From: Laetiporus sulphureus 93-53
Taxonomy: Eukaryota > Basidiomycota > Agaricomycetes > Polyporales > Laetiporaceae
Length of the DNA stretch: 64,000 nucleotides
Direction of reading: 5' to 3'
NCBI RefSeq assembly: GCF_001632365.1
Contig: NW_024468534.1
Span: forward strand, 238,133-302,132
Shown here: piece after piece, positions 1 to 11,314 of the stretch
How the letters are laid out: each line of letters opens with the position of its first letter
How positions within the stretch are numbered: position 1 is the first letter of the stretch
The notes under the pieces: model-generated
The model's database searches: none
Told to the model about the DNA's origin: nothing
What the model saw: only the letters and a program-made list of their open reading frames with translations
Made by a program: the position numbers and the translations under genes

Positions 1-2424
1 GTGGTGTCTAGGCTACATAGCCTCGCGGCTTACCGCGAGAGAGATATGATGTAAGCTTCGGTATCGCCGGTGACCACGGTGCGAGCTGGTGGTGGTCGTC
101 GCCCTCGACGATGGCGATTGGATGTGCGACACCGGCTAGCGGCGTCGCGGAGCTGTTGTCGCTGTCTGAGACGATGCGGCGCTCGTGGTGCATCGTCCGA
201 CCCGCTCGTCGGCCTCTCCCCAGCTCAGCTGAGCTGACCTGTTCCTGGCAGCACGATGCTTCTCGTCCCTTGCTTCTTCCGCTCTGCTTCGTGTCCCTCA
301 TCTCTAGATCCGGGTGCAAGTTTCCACATAGGGCGCGCGACACTCACACGAAGACCTTGCCGGCAACCGGCTGCGGTGGTGAAACACTTGCCGAATCCGC
401 TTCTCCATTTCAGCAGAGTCCGCTTGCCACCATCCGCTCTGTAATGATACCGTCGTAGCGCGTCTCCCCGCTCACAGTACACTTCTAGCATACCAGTGTA
501 CCAGGTGACTGCACTGTGTTGTGTCGCTGTCTATCTAGCCGACCTCTTGCGCTCCCATTATGTCATAAGGAGTCCCGTATGTAGTTAGCTGAAATGGTAT
601 ACAAATTTCTCTCACGGAGATGCTGTACGCGGCTTCGGTCTGGGCTATGCTGTATGGTCCGGAATACGCAGAACGATAACGCTTATTTTGAGGGCACTGG
701 ATGCCACTAAGGAATAGGACCTGACCGTATCACCGCAGGGCGGAGCAATTGTGGAAAAGACGTAGCGTGCATGGGACATACACCATACAATACGGGCGGC
801 TAGTGCGTGGCGATGGTTGACGTCTTATTCTCCTTCAGGTAGGATGGCGTTACCTGTGTAAGGAAAGCGGATTCCTTTTCATTCCTTCTCCGTGCTTTTC
901 GCCCTCAATAACAGTCATCGAACCGCTTGAAGTTGCGCGGGCGACACCGCCATAATCTTGAAGGCGCTCACTCTTCGGCCAAGGGGGTAAGGCATATTCT
1001 CTTAATAGCACCGGGAACTTGAACATCGGACGGGCCATAAATTGAAACCAATGGTGGACCCAACTGAGGTTAGCGCAATGACGAAACCTTGCAGTAATGC
1101 AGAGCCCTCAGCACACCATCCACATTCCTATATGGAGCTTGCCTGAGCATACCGCTTTCCTCGGCCTATAGAATGCAAGGATGTAAATGAGGTCGTCACG
1201 CTTGCGCATTTGTCGCATGGGACCGACCAGGGGGCTGTCCATTCGTGGCAGCCGTGACACTGCCGTCGAACAGCAGATATATGCGTCTAAATACGGAAAG
1301 CAAATGACAAATATCCTCAACTGAGAATAGCCAGGCTGGATATCATCTTGTGTTGAATTGTGAATGCAGAACTACTCGTGATTCAAAGATCACTCACGAA
1401 GGAAGCTGATATGGCATTGGCCCAGGACACGCCTTCGCTGTCAAAACTGAGAAGCTGGAGTCCCCGATGAGAACGACTGATCATACTTGCCGATACATTC
1501 TTGACAGGGCACAGCCTTCAGACGTCGGCAAGCCACAGAGCACACGGTAGCGGCGTCGAAGCTCTGTCAAGCTGACGATGTCGCGGGTAGGGAGGCAAAT
1601 ACACACTTGTGCGGAGGAGCGTGAAGGAGTTCCGGCGGCGTTTTGATACCGCATCGCATATGTCAAGATGTTGTAGTGGACAGATGCTCCGTCGCCATGT
1701 CCTTCGGAATTACGTGAAGGAAGGACCGATGTCTTAGAGCGAATCAACGAGAGAATCCGTCCACTTCGCATTTGCGGATACTGTGAGTAATTCGAATGAT
1801 TTCAATTGTGCGCCATGCAATGCACTCTGGGAGCCTTGATGCATCGAATGAACAAGATTGATGTCGATCTAAGCCGAGACAGTTTCCAGGAGCCGATATT
1901 TAAAACCGAGGTATCGAGAAGGTGAACCTTTGAGCGTCAGGAAGGTCTATCGAGAGATGACAACCTCCGTAGGCGATGAGGCACATTCTCCTTTTTCTGT
2001 ACGGGCTACTCGCCGAGATTTTCCTCAGACATGGTTCTTTGAAAGATCATCTCCTTATTCGTGTTGGCAACGCGGGCAGATGTCAAGCGGTTGTGGACCG
2101 AGCAAGCTCCCAATCGGAAGTGAAGAGGTTCTTCGGCTAGACATAGAAACCAGACGAAGAGTGATAGGTCCGCCTGGTCCACGCATCGCAGATATTGCAG
2201 ACTTAACAGCCGAGAGCGAAGGTGATGACTTCGAGCAAGACGCGGCGCGGGGACGCGGTTGTGCTGGCTCGATCACGTGGCGCACTCCCTGTGAATGACA
2301 CGGGAGCTTCAGGCCGGACTTTGTTGGCATCGAACTGCCTCGCGGCATGCATTATACTTCGCCGTCTGGAACGACGACCACAAGTTACGCTCTCAACTAG
2401 AGCTGATCAATCCAAGGACGAACA
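1..2424. other. Region with no supportable gene; promoter side of the TRP-like gene
   Basis: Open frames exist on both strands (for example 8-343 minus, 111-458 plus, 1481-1771 minus, 1930-2298 plus) but none resembles a known family, and overlapping antisense pairs of similar length suggest chance frames. The 1930 frame opens with TTG; its first ATG is later. A CACGTG E-box lies at 2274-2279, about 145 bp before the TRP-like start codon, so the last few hundred bases probably hold that gene's promoter. Confidence 0.5.
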
Positions 2425-5400
2425 ATGCTGGGATCCTCGTGCTGTGATTCATTGGTTGCATTGCCTCTCGTCCTTCTCACGCTGTGCCTATCCCTATCGA
2501 ATCTCCGTTGTACCTATGCTCAGCCGGCCCAGTTGCAATATGAGGACTGCTTCTCCAGCGATAACACGAGCGTGAAGCTCAATATTTCCACGGTATATGC
2601 ACAGGTCCTTGATGATGACAGTGGAGGAGGGAAATTCATGAACCTCACCGTTCTGGGCGAAACTCCCGAGATGATTCCTGCCCAGGCAAACACTTCGACA
2701 GGCGATGTTGCAAGTGAGTGATGATTGTTTTATCTCAACTTGCATGCTGATCATCCACAGCGACTCTCTTCACGACTACCGAGATGCTAACCTTCGAGAT
2801 ATGGAACAATAACACGTTCTTCTGCGATTTATTGCGTCCCGCCACCGGTGAACTGGCCAATGTCACCGGCAAAAACTATTGCCCTCTAGCTCCAGGGCCA
2901 TTGGCTTTCTCAAGCTACATCCCACTGCCTACCAACTATGAACTGGCCACATTTGATACACACCTCTATGCGTTGGACCCGTACCAGCGTCTCCTCTTCT
3001 GCATAAACGTCAACACGACCCTACTCGACCCTGGTCCGCTGAATTCTGTCTATGGTCACGCCGGAGTCATCTTCTGGGTCACCGTCAGCCTCGCAATCGG
3101 ATACTGGCTGGTGGTCGGAATAGCTCGATTGGCGTCTGCATGGGGGAGGGGTTCCACAAGGAATGGGAAAGGCGTTTGGTCGCGTGTGGAAAGTGCTGGA
3201 TATATCCTCGCGAGCGCAATCAGCGGTGAACGGCTCGCCACCTCGCCCGCTCTCATGAGATTCTGTGAGTGTGGCTCTGGTCGTGTGTCATAAATTGTCA
3301 TGTAATTAGCAACCCAGGTACTCCATCTCTGAGAGATATCATTTTTCACACTCAATGGTGCGCCACGCTCGCGATGGTTGCCGTGAAATGGCCAGGTTTC
3401 ATATGTGAGTAGAGTTTGTCATACCCATGCGGTTACATCTGACATCATAAATCAGATCCCATCATGGCACAGACAGCTTGGTCCACATTGGTGTACAGTA
3501 CGAATATCTTATGGCTTTGACGCAACATACTTTCTAACGCATTCCTCAAAGATATTACGTTATCGCAAGGTTCCACCGGCGCCCATTCCCGATGGAACCC
3601 CCTCACAGTTCCGCCATACGACCCACCTGCGGAGTTTTCAGCACAGCTAGACAATGCCTCCTCACCAATTCACATTGTCGCTGATGCCCCCAACCTGATT
3701 TTCCAATTGCCTAGCGATGCTACGCCGGGTTTATCATCCTTCGCTTGGGCGGTCGGCCTTCGCCCGCAGGACCTCTTCGGCATGTGTCTTACCCTATTCC
3801 TGGCCATCATAGGTGCAACCATACTGTTAAGTGTTTTGGTGTGGGCTTTGGATTGGGTGGCATCACTTGCCACGAACGGAGAAACGCAGCCTCCTGCGGC
3901 GCTGGGAGGCTCGCGAAGTCCCCGCTATTCTGCCGGTAGCAAGGATCTCCTCGATGGTGTTGTCCAAAATCAATCAGATGAGAACAGATCCCTGAACAGC
4001 CATCTCCTGCTCCGAACAGTCGCTTTTTTCCCTCGGAACAGGCCGTGGTTGAAACTAAGAACTAACTTCGTATCCTACCACACCAATGTACTGCAAGGGA
4101 ACTTGGTCCGCATCCTGATCTGGTTCCATCTGCCAGTGACTATTTTCTCCTGCTACCAAATGACTCTAGGCCGGGAAAACGCCTCCCTCGGATCTATCAT
4201 CCTTGCAGCGATATCCTTCGCTGTTTTGTCCGTTCTGCTTCCCATCTTTCTCGTGGTTCGGTTGACGCTTACCAACACAACAAAGCTGTACGATGAAACA
4301 TGGACGCTACTATCTCTCGGGCCTCTTTATAATCACTATCGGCATGGATCACAATTGTTCGCGTGCTTGCTATTTGCCACGAACATAGCATTCGGCGTAA
4401 CCATAGGCTGCGGTCAGAAGAGCGGCACTGCACAAGCGATTATCATCTTAGTGGTGGAAATTGTGTCTGCCCTTGGGACCAGTATCTGGCTGCCCTGGGG
4501 TCAAGGCGCGAGCATGGGATTGATTAGCTTCCTATTCTGCGTCGCCAGGATTGTCATTGCGGTGTTGCTTGTTATCTTGACGCCAGCGGTAAGCGGTCTC
4601 CTCGAATGATATCTTCATACTGATGCTCACCATTTGCACAGGTTTCTGTGGATTCAGGGGCCGCGCAATGGGTTGCATATGCAATTCTGTGTATCCTTGC
4701 CCTCATCTACCTGGCATTCTTCTTGATGCTTGTAGTCAAGATCATTGAGGGTGTGACACGCATGTGCAGTGGTATTGGATTCCACAAGAGCAGACATGTC
4801 GTTGACAGTGGGCTGCTCGGCGTGCTCGGGCTACTGGGTTGTTGCGGATCGCGCAGACCCCGCTCTCGGGCCGATCTGAGACACGTCACAAAGCAACCAT
4901 CCGCTATACCTCTCACAATGCCCAAAGCCGCGTTTAGAACTGATACGCCAACTGGTTCTACTGGTCCGCCCTCTGTCTTGCGGCCGGAACATGCGCTGCA
5001 GCCATACAAGGAGGATAGCGATGACGAGACCGGCTTCATCATGGGAGCGTGGCAACCGTTCCCCGGCCCTGGCTATACACCAGTAGACGACGGTAGTCGT
5101 ACCCCGGAATTGCCGAAGACAGGCTTTGCGCGAGTGGGTGGAGGTCGTGCTCACTACGAGTCACCGTACGCGATCGCGTCCGGGTCCACTCAGAATTTCC
5201 CGAAATTGGACAAGAAGTCGCCATCCAGTACATTGGCTCAACGCCCGGTGCACCTCGACTACTCGCCACCTCCCACACCATCCATATCCAGCGTCGCGAG
5301 AAGAGCCGACATCAACTACCTCCCTCCTGGTGCCATGCCACCTCCTCATGTTCGGACCAAGTCGCAGACAGCCATCATCGAGGACGCGTCAGCCCTAGCT

Positions 5401-5715
5401 GCGTTCCGCTCTCACCTCAATCCGACGGACCCAGAGGAGCCTGTAGAGAGCGACGATGCGCCGCCGCCAAAGAAGCGTTGGTTCAACAGGCGCAAGTCTC
5501 GCCGCATGAGCGAGGGCGACCTGATGACCATGACAGACATGCCGATTTCTTCACCACAAGAACCCGGCCGTTCGTTCGTCGTCGTGCGGAAGCAAAGACC
5601 TGGCATGCCCTCGAACGACGCATCGAACTCATCGAACAACTCCCCGGAGCCAGAACGCAAGTCGTTCACCGTCCTGCGGGGCAATCAGTCCGAGTCGCAC
5701 GCAACATCGTCATAA
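2425..5715 (+). CDS. Fungal TRP-like (Flc/Pkd2-type) integral membrane protein
   Basis: Six exons can be read through five short introns (for example about 2714-2760 and 4594-4641). The product starts with a signal peptide (about residues 1-31, ending near CTYA), followed by an N-glycosylation-rich, Cys-containing luminal/extracellular domain resembling an ML-like domain. Next come a block of several hydrophobic segments (about 3050-4730) and a long, basic, Pro/Ser-rich cytoplasmic tail that looks disordered. This order matches the fungal TRP-like family (Flc proteins and S. pombe Pkd2), proposed to act in calcium or FAD transport and cell-wall integrity. Channel activity is inferred from the family only; no pore motif is identified. 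The start ATG directly precedes the signal peptide. The gene converges on the CNH gene with about 130 bp between stops. Confidence 0.75.
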
Positions 5716-5844
5716 CGGGGTATTATCTATCGCTTACTTACTGTATTCACTTACTAGGGCTCCACGGACTGAATAGTTTACGCTTGCAAAATTGTACATT
5801 GGGACAGCCATATATCCAAGTCCGTAGTTAGTCCAGTACTGTAC

Positions 5845-8467
5845 TCATATATCGCTCTCATCGCCTTCATGCTCTCTACTGCTACCGCCTACCCAGAATA
5901 CTCGCCAGTCATCCTGACCCTTGCGTACCCATCCATAGACCCCTTGACGTGCACGCAATCGATCTGCCACTTCTTCCTCCGACCAGTCATCGAGGGATGT
6001 CGCTGAGTCTTGACTTTCCATCGACACTGAGCGTCCGAGCCAAGATGGATGCGTGTCACTCCAAAAACCGCCACTGCAAAGGAAACCAGTGCTGCCGCTT
6101 ACGTCGGCCATCGCGCGAACGGGTTCATCGTCCCGTCGCTTTCCCTTGCGTTCAGTAAGAGAAGATAGAGGCAGCTCCCGGACTTCAATACCGTCCTCCC
6201 CAAATGCTACGACCTGCAAGAACGGGGACTGCCCATGTCTACGTTGTGACGGCGTGCATACTCTGCAGCTGACATGCGTAGGCCGAACGGACCAGCGAAG
6301 AACGCGATATGGGATTGTCATCGGGATGCTGGGCGGTAGCGGATGAGGCATGATATGAGACTGCTTTCCTCGCGTCAAGACGCACATGCTCGCAGACAAC
6401 GAGTGGTTCGCCTCGATAGGCAGGTCAAACTTGACTGGCGGCACCCAGACTCCCTTGGGCTCTTTGACGAAGCCGCGCCCGTCCCAGGAGGCACGAGACT
6501 TGCGTCCCATCGACGACGCACCTGGAGGGGCCAGGAATTGTTGCGCGCCGTTGGCCTCCTCGAACAGCTCGACTTCGCTGACTGCCGAGTCTGCGATGCG
6601 GATGATACCCGCTTTTTTCTCGAAGATCACAAATAAGCTGAGCTGATTGGAATACCGCTGTGCGGAGACGTTCAAAGAGATGACGCGCGAATGGCGGCTG
6701 TTCACACGCGATCCGGAACGGACAGCGGCGTCGGAAGCGCTTCTGGACATGGGATCCGTGACCGCTTGGTGCACGAATGCGATACTGCGCGAAGTCAACG
6801 GCGTGTAGAACTCCTGCGAAGGAGCATGTTGTCAAAAATGGCGCGAAACAATCGAGTACTAGCATTTGAATGACGCACCTTGATCAGATGGAATGCTCTC
6901 TCGCCCTTTGGTGCTTCGTACAGGAAGATGTTAGACTTCGTCGCTACCGCCAGAAGTGACCCTCCTCTGCTGCGCTGATTCTCGTTGCGATAGTGATCGA
7001 AGAACAATACGGACGTATTGTGCAGCCGCGAACCAGGAGATGCAAGTGGCGTGTAGTGCGCGGCCCACATCAACGGCAATTCATCCACCATTTCCCAGGA
7101 GGAGGGAGAACCGGCGTCAATGGGGCTATCAGACGGGCGTGGCGGGAGGGGTTTCGTGTATACCGGAGAGTCGGCGACCTGCGAGTAGGACGCGTGCGGC
7201 TCTGTCACTGGGTCAGGTTCAGCCTGGGGTTGTGCGAGGGGAGCGTCGATGACTAGGTTTCGGAGTCCTTTGGTGATGCTCCCTTGTGGACGATGTCTCT
7301 TAGGGTGGTTGAGCCTTCCCGGGGTGTAGCGCAGATTCAGAGGACGATTCCCCTAGCCGATACGTTGAGAAACATACACGACCTGAATTTCAATGCTGCT
7401 AACCTTCTGCCCAATTGCCCATTTCGCGAGACTGACAATGCTAGCGAGGTTGTACATTCGTAGCGTACGTATACTATCCTGGTCCTTCGGAGAATCGATA
7501 TCGGGACCGACCAGAGCGAGTACAACGCCCTGCGGGGTACCTTGACCAGTGCTTTCAGCTTCGAGAATGGACATCTGGAAGACGCTGCGAGCAGCTGACT
7601 CTATATGTCTGGTCGATGGAGAAGTACTGAATGCTTACGCTTCGCCTTCCCAGATGTGCCTCACCTCTGCATCCGCTGGACCTTTTTTCACGAGCCCTGT
7701 CTCGGTCCATTCGTGTGGGTACATGTCCAGGACGGACAGGCCATTGTCGTGTCCGATGAGTAGTACTTGATCGTTGAGGATTGGGAGAAGACATCGGATG
7801 GGCGCGGTCGCGTGAGGGAGGAAACGAGAGCCAAATTGGCATAGCTTGAGATGTGATGGGAATATCGTCTCAGGGATCAGTTCAGCAAGCAGCGAGGGAT
7901 CTGAATCGAGGCCAGGTGGAGACGCAGGCTGAAAAGAGGCTGAAAAGTCTGTTTGAACGTGTAGCGGTGGCCCATGAACATGTGCTGGTAGTATCTGCTC
8001 CTGCGACTCCAACGCACTTGACGCCGGCAGGGAAGTGGACGAGGATTCTGAGACCGGCTCCGAGTCCTGTAGCTGCGCGAGGATCAGCCATCACCGCAGT
8101 TGTGCTGGCAGCGCAGAGACGAGGAGGACTCACACCTTCTCCCCACCCACGCGCCCGTCGCCGTTCCAGATCCTCCGGTGTCAGGTCTGCATATCGCTCA
8201 GCAGCCCTGGGTGAGCGGATGTCAGTACTCGTCCGAGAGATTGAGAGATCGTCGCGGCACACCTTTTCTCTATCCATTTTCTCCATCGGCCAAACCTGCG
8301 ACGGGTGCTTCAGCAACCTCCACGTATTCCGATTGCGTTACACACCTCGAGTTTGGCCCGTGCTGCGCGGCAAGTTCGTCGTAGGTGGGCAGCGAGTCGT
8401 CGCCACGTTCGTCGCGCTCTGGGAAGACCGGCACGTCATCTTCTGGATAGTCGTACTCGTGGTTCAT
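5845..8467 (-). CDS. CNH (citron homology)-like domain protein
   Basis: A multi-exon minus-strand gene starting MNHEYDYPEDD. The N-terminal part is acidic and low-complexity (DDSLPTYDELAAQHG, then RRRARGWGE). A beta-propeller-like region follows, with blocks such as RCLLPILNDQVLLIGHDNGL and SVLDMYPHEW. Later exons contain a Pro-rich linker (TKPLPPRPSDSP), then SLLAVATKSNIFLYEAPKG and QLSLFVIFEKKAGIIRI, again CNH-like strands. The C-terminus is charged and ends GDESDI. CNH domains are found in Rho-GEFs, Vps39-type proteins and kinases, where they bind small GTPases or partners. I see no kinase, GEF or PH domain, so only the propeller-like scaffold is supported. Intron 1 (about 50 nt) and the intron before LQDSEPVSE were placed by GT-AG and frame. 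The assignment rests on general fold resemblance. Confidence 0.6.
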
Positions 8468-8817
8468 TGGCAAGAATGTGCAACGCGGTGCTTGGCAACC
8501 GTCTGGCTCGACCTTGTTGGGTCAGAGTCGGACATGGGTTCTTGAAATATGAGCTGCGAATAGCCGGACATCGAAAGCGCTACGGATCAGATCAATCCAG
8601 TGGCACTGCATTACCATCTCCATACGATGCGTCAATAATAAAATTGAAGCATCTGTATATCACAGCTTATCTGTGCCCGCGTCCGGAAAATCATGGACAA
8701 TACAGATCCGACACATGTAAGACATAAAGGTATGTAGAATACGATGACTAGAGAACGAGAATACAACGTTCGGCATCGTCGAAGACGGACTTCATCGCCC
8801 GTGTGGCACCAGCATCC
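8468..8817. other. Intergenic spacer
   Basis: This lies between the start of the CNH-like gene and the stop of the next minus-strand gene. It probably holds the latter's 3' UTR and the CNH-gene promoter. No conserved coding sequence is visible. Confidence 0.5.
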
Positions 8818-9678
8818 TCACGAGAAGGCAAGTCCCGTCCAGGTAGCCACAGCACCGACCACTGCGCCCGCACCACCAACAACCAATGCTGGAAAGCGCC
8901 CCTTCTTCACCTCGTTCTCGCACGCCTGGTCGACAGCCTCCTTCTCCGAACCTCCGACGTGCCCGACTTTGCTCACTAGCTCCCCGTCTCTCCCGAAGGC
9001 CACCAACCGACTATTTTCGCCCAGCGAACCAATCACCTCCGCAGCGAGCCCAACCGTCTTCGCCCCGGCAAGAAGGTCGGAAATACCGTCCGTTGGGTGC
9101 TTCAAGATGACCACAGATCCCTCTGAGGTCAATCTTGCCCGATCTAAGAACATGCGTTGCTCGTCTTGGCTAAGTGTGCGACCGAGAGAGCACGCTTTGG
9201 CGATATGAGGTGGCCGATCAGCGTCGGGAGTGGAGGGCCTCGTAGACGGACTGTTGTCCGTTGTGGTGCTTGTCGGTGGCACTGCAGGCTTCTTTGTGGC
9301 AGGTGCCACCATAGCCGCGGGTTTAGAGGTGCTCGCAGCTAGGACATCCGCCTCGAAAATGAAATCAACCTTCCCTGACCGTCGTCTTTCGCGTTTCTCG
9401 TCAATGGGGTCAATCTGGAGCGCCTTGAGTGACTCCGTCAACCCTAACGTCCCGCGGGGCGACGAGTCTAGTGCAGGAGCGGGAGAATCGGCGTAGGGGC
9501 ACCCTGAGCGTGGGTGGCCAGTGCGCGGCCGTTGACACGTCTTGCAGTGGGGCGTCTTGCGAGGACTCGAAGTGCTGCGGTTTGGACTGGTCCTCATCGG
9601 CGACACTTTGGCCCACGAACGGTTTATAGTCACGGTGTCGGTATCAGCCTTCACGGCTGTCTTCGTCTTAATGGCCAT
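8818..9678 (-). CDS. Uncharacterised protein with Cys/His motif and C-terminal membrane segment
   Basis: A single uninterrupted exon of 286 codons. The ATG at 9678 (MAIKTKTAVKAD) is chosen over upstream codons because the extension before it is not protein-like. Near residues 45-60 there is a compact CKTCQRPRTGHPRSGCPY motif that could bind metal or be a modified Cys-rich turn. A Ser/Thr/Pro-rich linker follows, then a short conserved-looking domain (SLGRTLSQDEQRMFLDRARL ... SVVILKHP). The C-terminus is a Gly/Ala/Val-rich hydrophobic stretch (ALVVGGAGAVVGAVATWTGL) suited to a tail anchor. I know no function. Continuous coding with a clear domain-linker-anchor layout supports a real gene. Confidence 0.6.
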   Translation of the reverse strand: MAIKTKTAVKADTDTVTINRSWAKVSPMRTSPNRSTSSPRKTPHCKTCQRPRTGHPRSGCPYADSPAPALDSSPRGTLGLTESLKALQIDPIDEKRERRRSGKVDFIFEADVLAASTSKPAAMVAPATKKPAVPPTSTTTDNSPSTRPSTPDADRPPHIAKACSLGRTLSQDEQRMFLDRARLTSEGSVVILKHPTDGISDLLAGAKTVGLAAEVIGSLGENSRLVAFGRDGELVSKVGHVGGSEKEAVDQACENEVKKGRFPALVVGGAGAVVGAVATWTGLAFS

Positions 9679-11314
9679 AGTCCGATAATGGAGGATGGCG
9701 AGAGAGGAGGAATGGTGAGCCTGCTCACGAAGACGTGCGCATTTGTGTCTGTGGTGTAACCCTATGCGAGCCAGGCCACAGCCATGCGCATGGGGTGCGG
9801 AAGCGGTGCACAGCCTCGGTAAACGCCCCGTCGGCATGTCCCGAGTGTAGGCTGTAGGCTAGCTCGATGTGACTCCAGTGCGTACGTCGCACGCTTTCCA
9901 CATGTACATGCATGGAACAGAGCGGCAACGAGGTGAGAATGTTGCACACCGTATTTGTTTTTTGCAACCTTTAGCATCGTTGACATTTCTATGGATCCTG
10001 ATACAATCATGCCTTGGGTTATCAAGTTTCAGAGCGTCATGTTATAAAGAACCCCTTGACTTACTTGAACGTATTCTCCTTGCGACATCATGACTTTCTT
10101 GACCGCTCTTTCAAGCACAATGTCGGGTACTGACCACACAGCCCAACAAGACTTTCGAACTCGGAAAGATCTTACTCTTCCTTCCATCGCCGACAACGCG
10201 GCGTTCATGCGTGTTATCCTCTTGATGGTTACATCGCGGGCTTTAAACAAGGAGGAACTTACAAGGCAGCAACTTAGCCTATTGTTGTCCGACGCTGAGT
10301 TGGCTTGGAAGATCCATCTAAAGCACGTCGTCACTGCGACTCCGGGCTGCGCACGAGCAAGGTTAGACGCGTGAACCGTCCTGGTGCATCTGTTGTTCAG
10401 CTTTTGGATAACGGCCCGTGTTCTATTTCACACTACTCGCCTCGGCCGTGAAGGTTAGAAGCCTCAACGCACCTCCGAGCGACGTATCCAAGGAAGAGTG
10501 GATGTTCGTCTGCGATGGAAGCTATAAGGTTCGGTCTCAGCATGCTGTTCTCACGTGAAGGTATTCCCCATCCTGGTTGCGCTTTGTGAGGTACTCGTCG
10601 TCATGTCTACTTTTCAATGACACATGCACCTGAACATGAGGTTGCTACGGTGGTCTCGCTCAAGAACCGTGCGTCGTACAACTCTGTCGGTGCCGATGTT
10701 GCCTTTGACGTACATTGTCGTTCTCACAGATGTTAGTGATGTTCCGAAACTATTCACCGACGGCAATCTGGTAACTAGTATGAGGGCCGCGAAGGTCTAG
10801 AAGGCAACAGGAACCAGTCAGCCACGTTTCTGACACATTTTGTCAAATACAGGTTCAATGTCTCACGAGTTTGACTTATTGTCAGGATAATTGTTGTCCA
10901 ACTTTCATAAGAGAAGGCGCAAATGATACGGAAAGGCACCGTCCAAAGCTTTCCGGATAAGAAATTTGATGAAGGTATCCACCTAGCAGCTATCTTTTAT
11001 GATCGTTCTCTGCCGTGAAAAGTTTGTGATGTTTGAGAAGCATCTAACGTCTCCCTAAGGACCGTGCAGATGATGAGTTCCTGAAGATTGTGTCGGCTTG
11101 GCATGGAGAGACTGAACAAGATGAGGTTTAGGTGTAGGCTTGCGCGCCATAAACTTGGACGATCGATGAGTAGAGGATGAACCTCAACGCCACCGCCACC
11201 GACGCGATCGCGTGACCGTGGTGATCTATCGGCGATCTCAAAGCTTACTGGTTGCCTGCTCACTGTGTCGTGCTAGGTCGACTTCAGCTGTTTACATTTT
11301 CTACTTCGCCACCC
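9679..11314. other. 1.6-kb gap upstream of NOP14
   Basis: It holds one short ATG-initiated frame (10090-10374, listed separately) and otherwise frequent stops in all frames. The last few hundred bases should include the NOP14 promoter. No repeat or RNA gene is recognised. Confidence 0.4.
10090..10374 (+). CDS. Small hypothetical ORF, doubtful
   Basis: This is a 94-codon frame with a true ATG start. The predicted peptide is mildly amphipathic (KEELTRQQLSLLLSDAELAW) and reads more like protein than most chance frames, but no family is recognised. No convincing downstream exon joins to it. It may be a decayed gene fragment or a chance ORF. Confidence 0.2.
   Translation: MTFLTALSSTMSGTDHTAQQDFRTRKDLTLPSIADNAAFMRVILLMVTSRALNKEELTRQQLSLLLSDAELAWKIHLKHVVTATPGCARARLDA

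Noticed and set aside
111..458. Overlapping plus and minus ORFs near the left edge
   Set aside because: The paired antisense frames have no family resemblance and no consistent splice signals; they look like chance open frames in GC-rich DNA.
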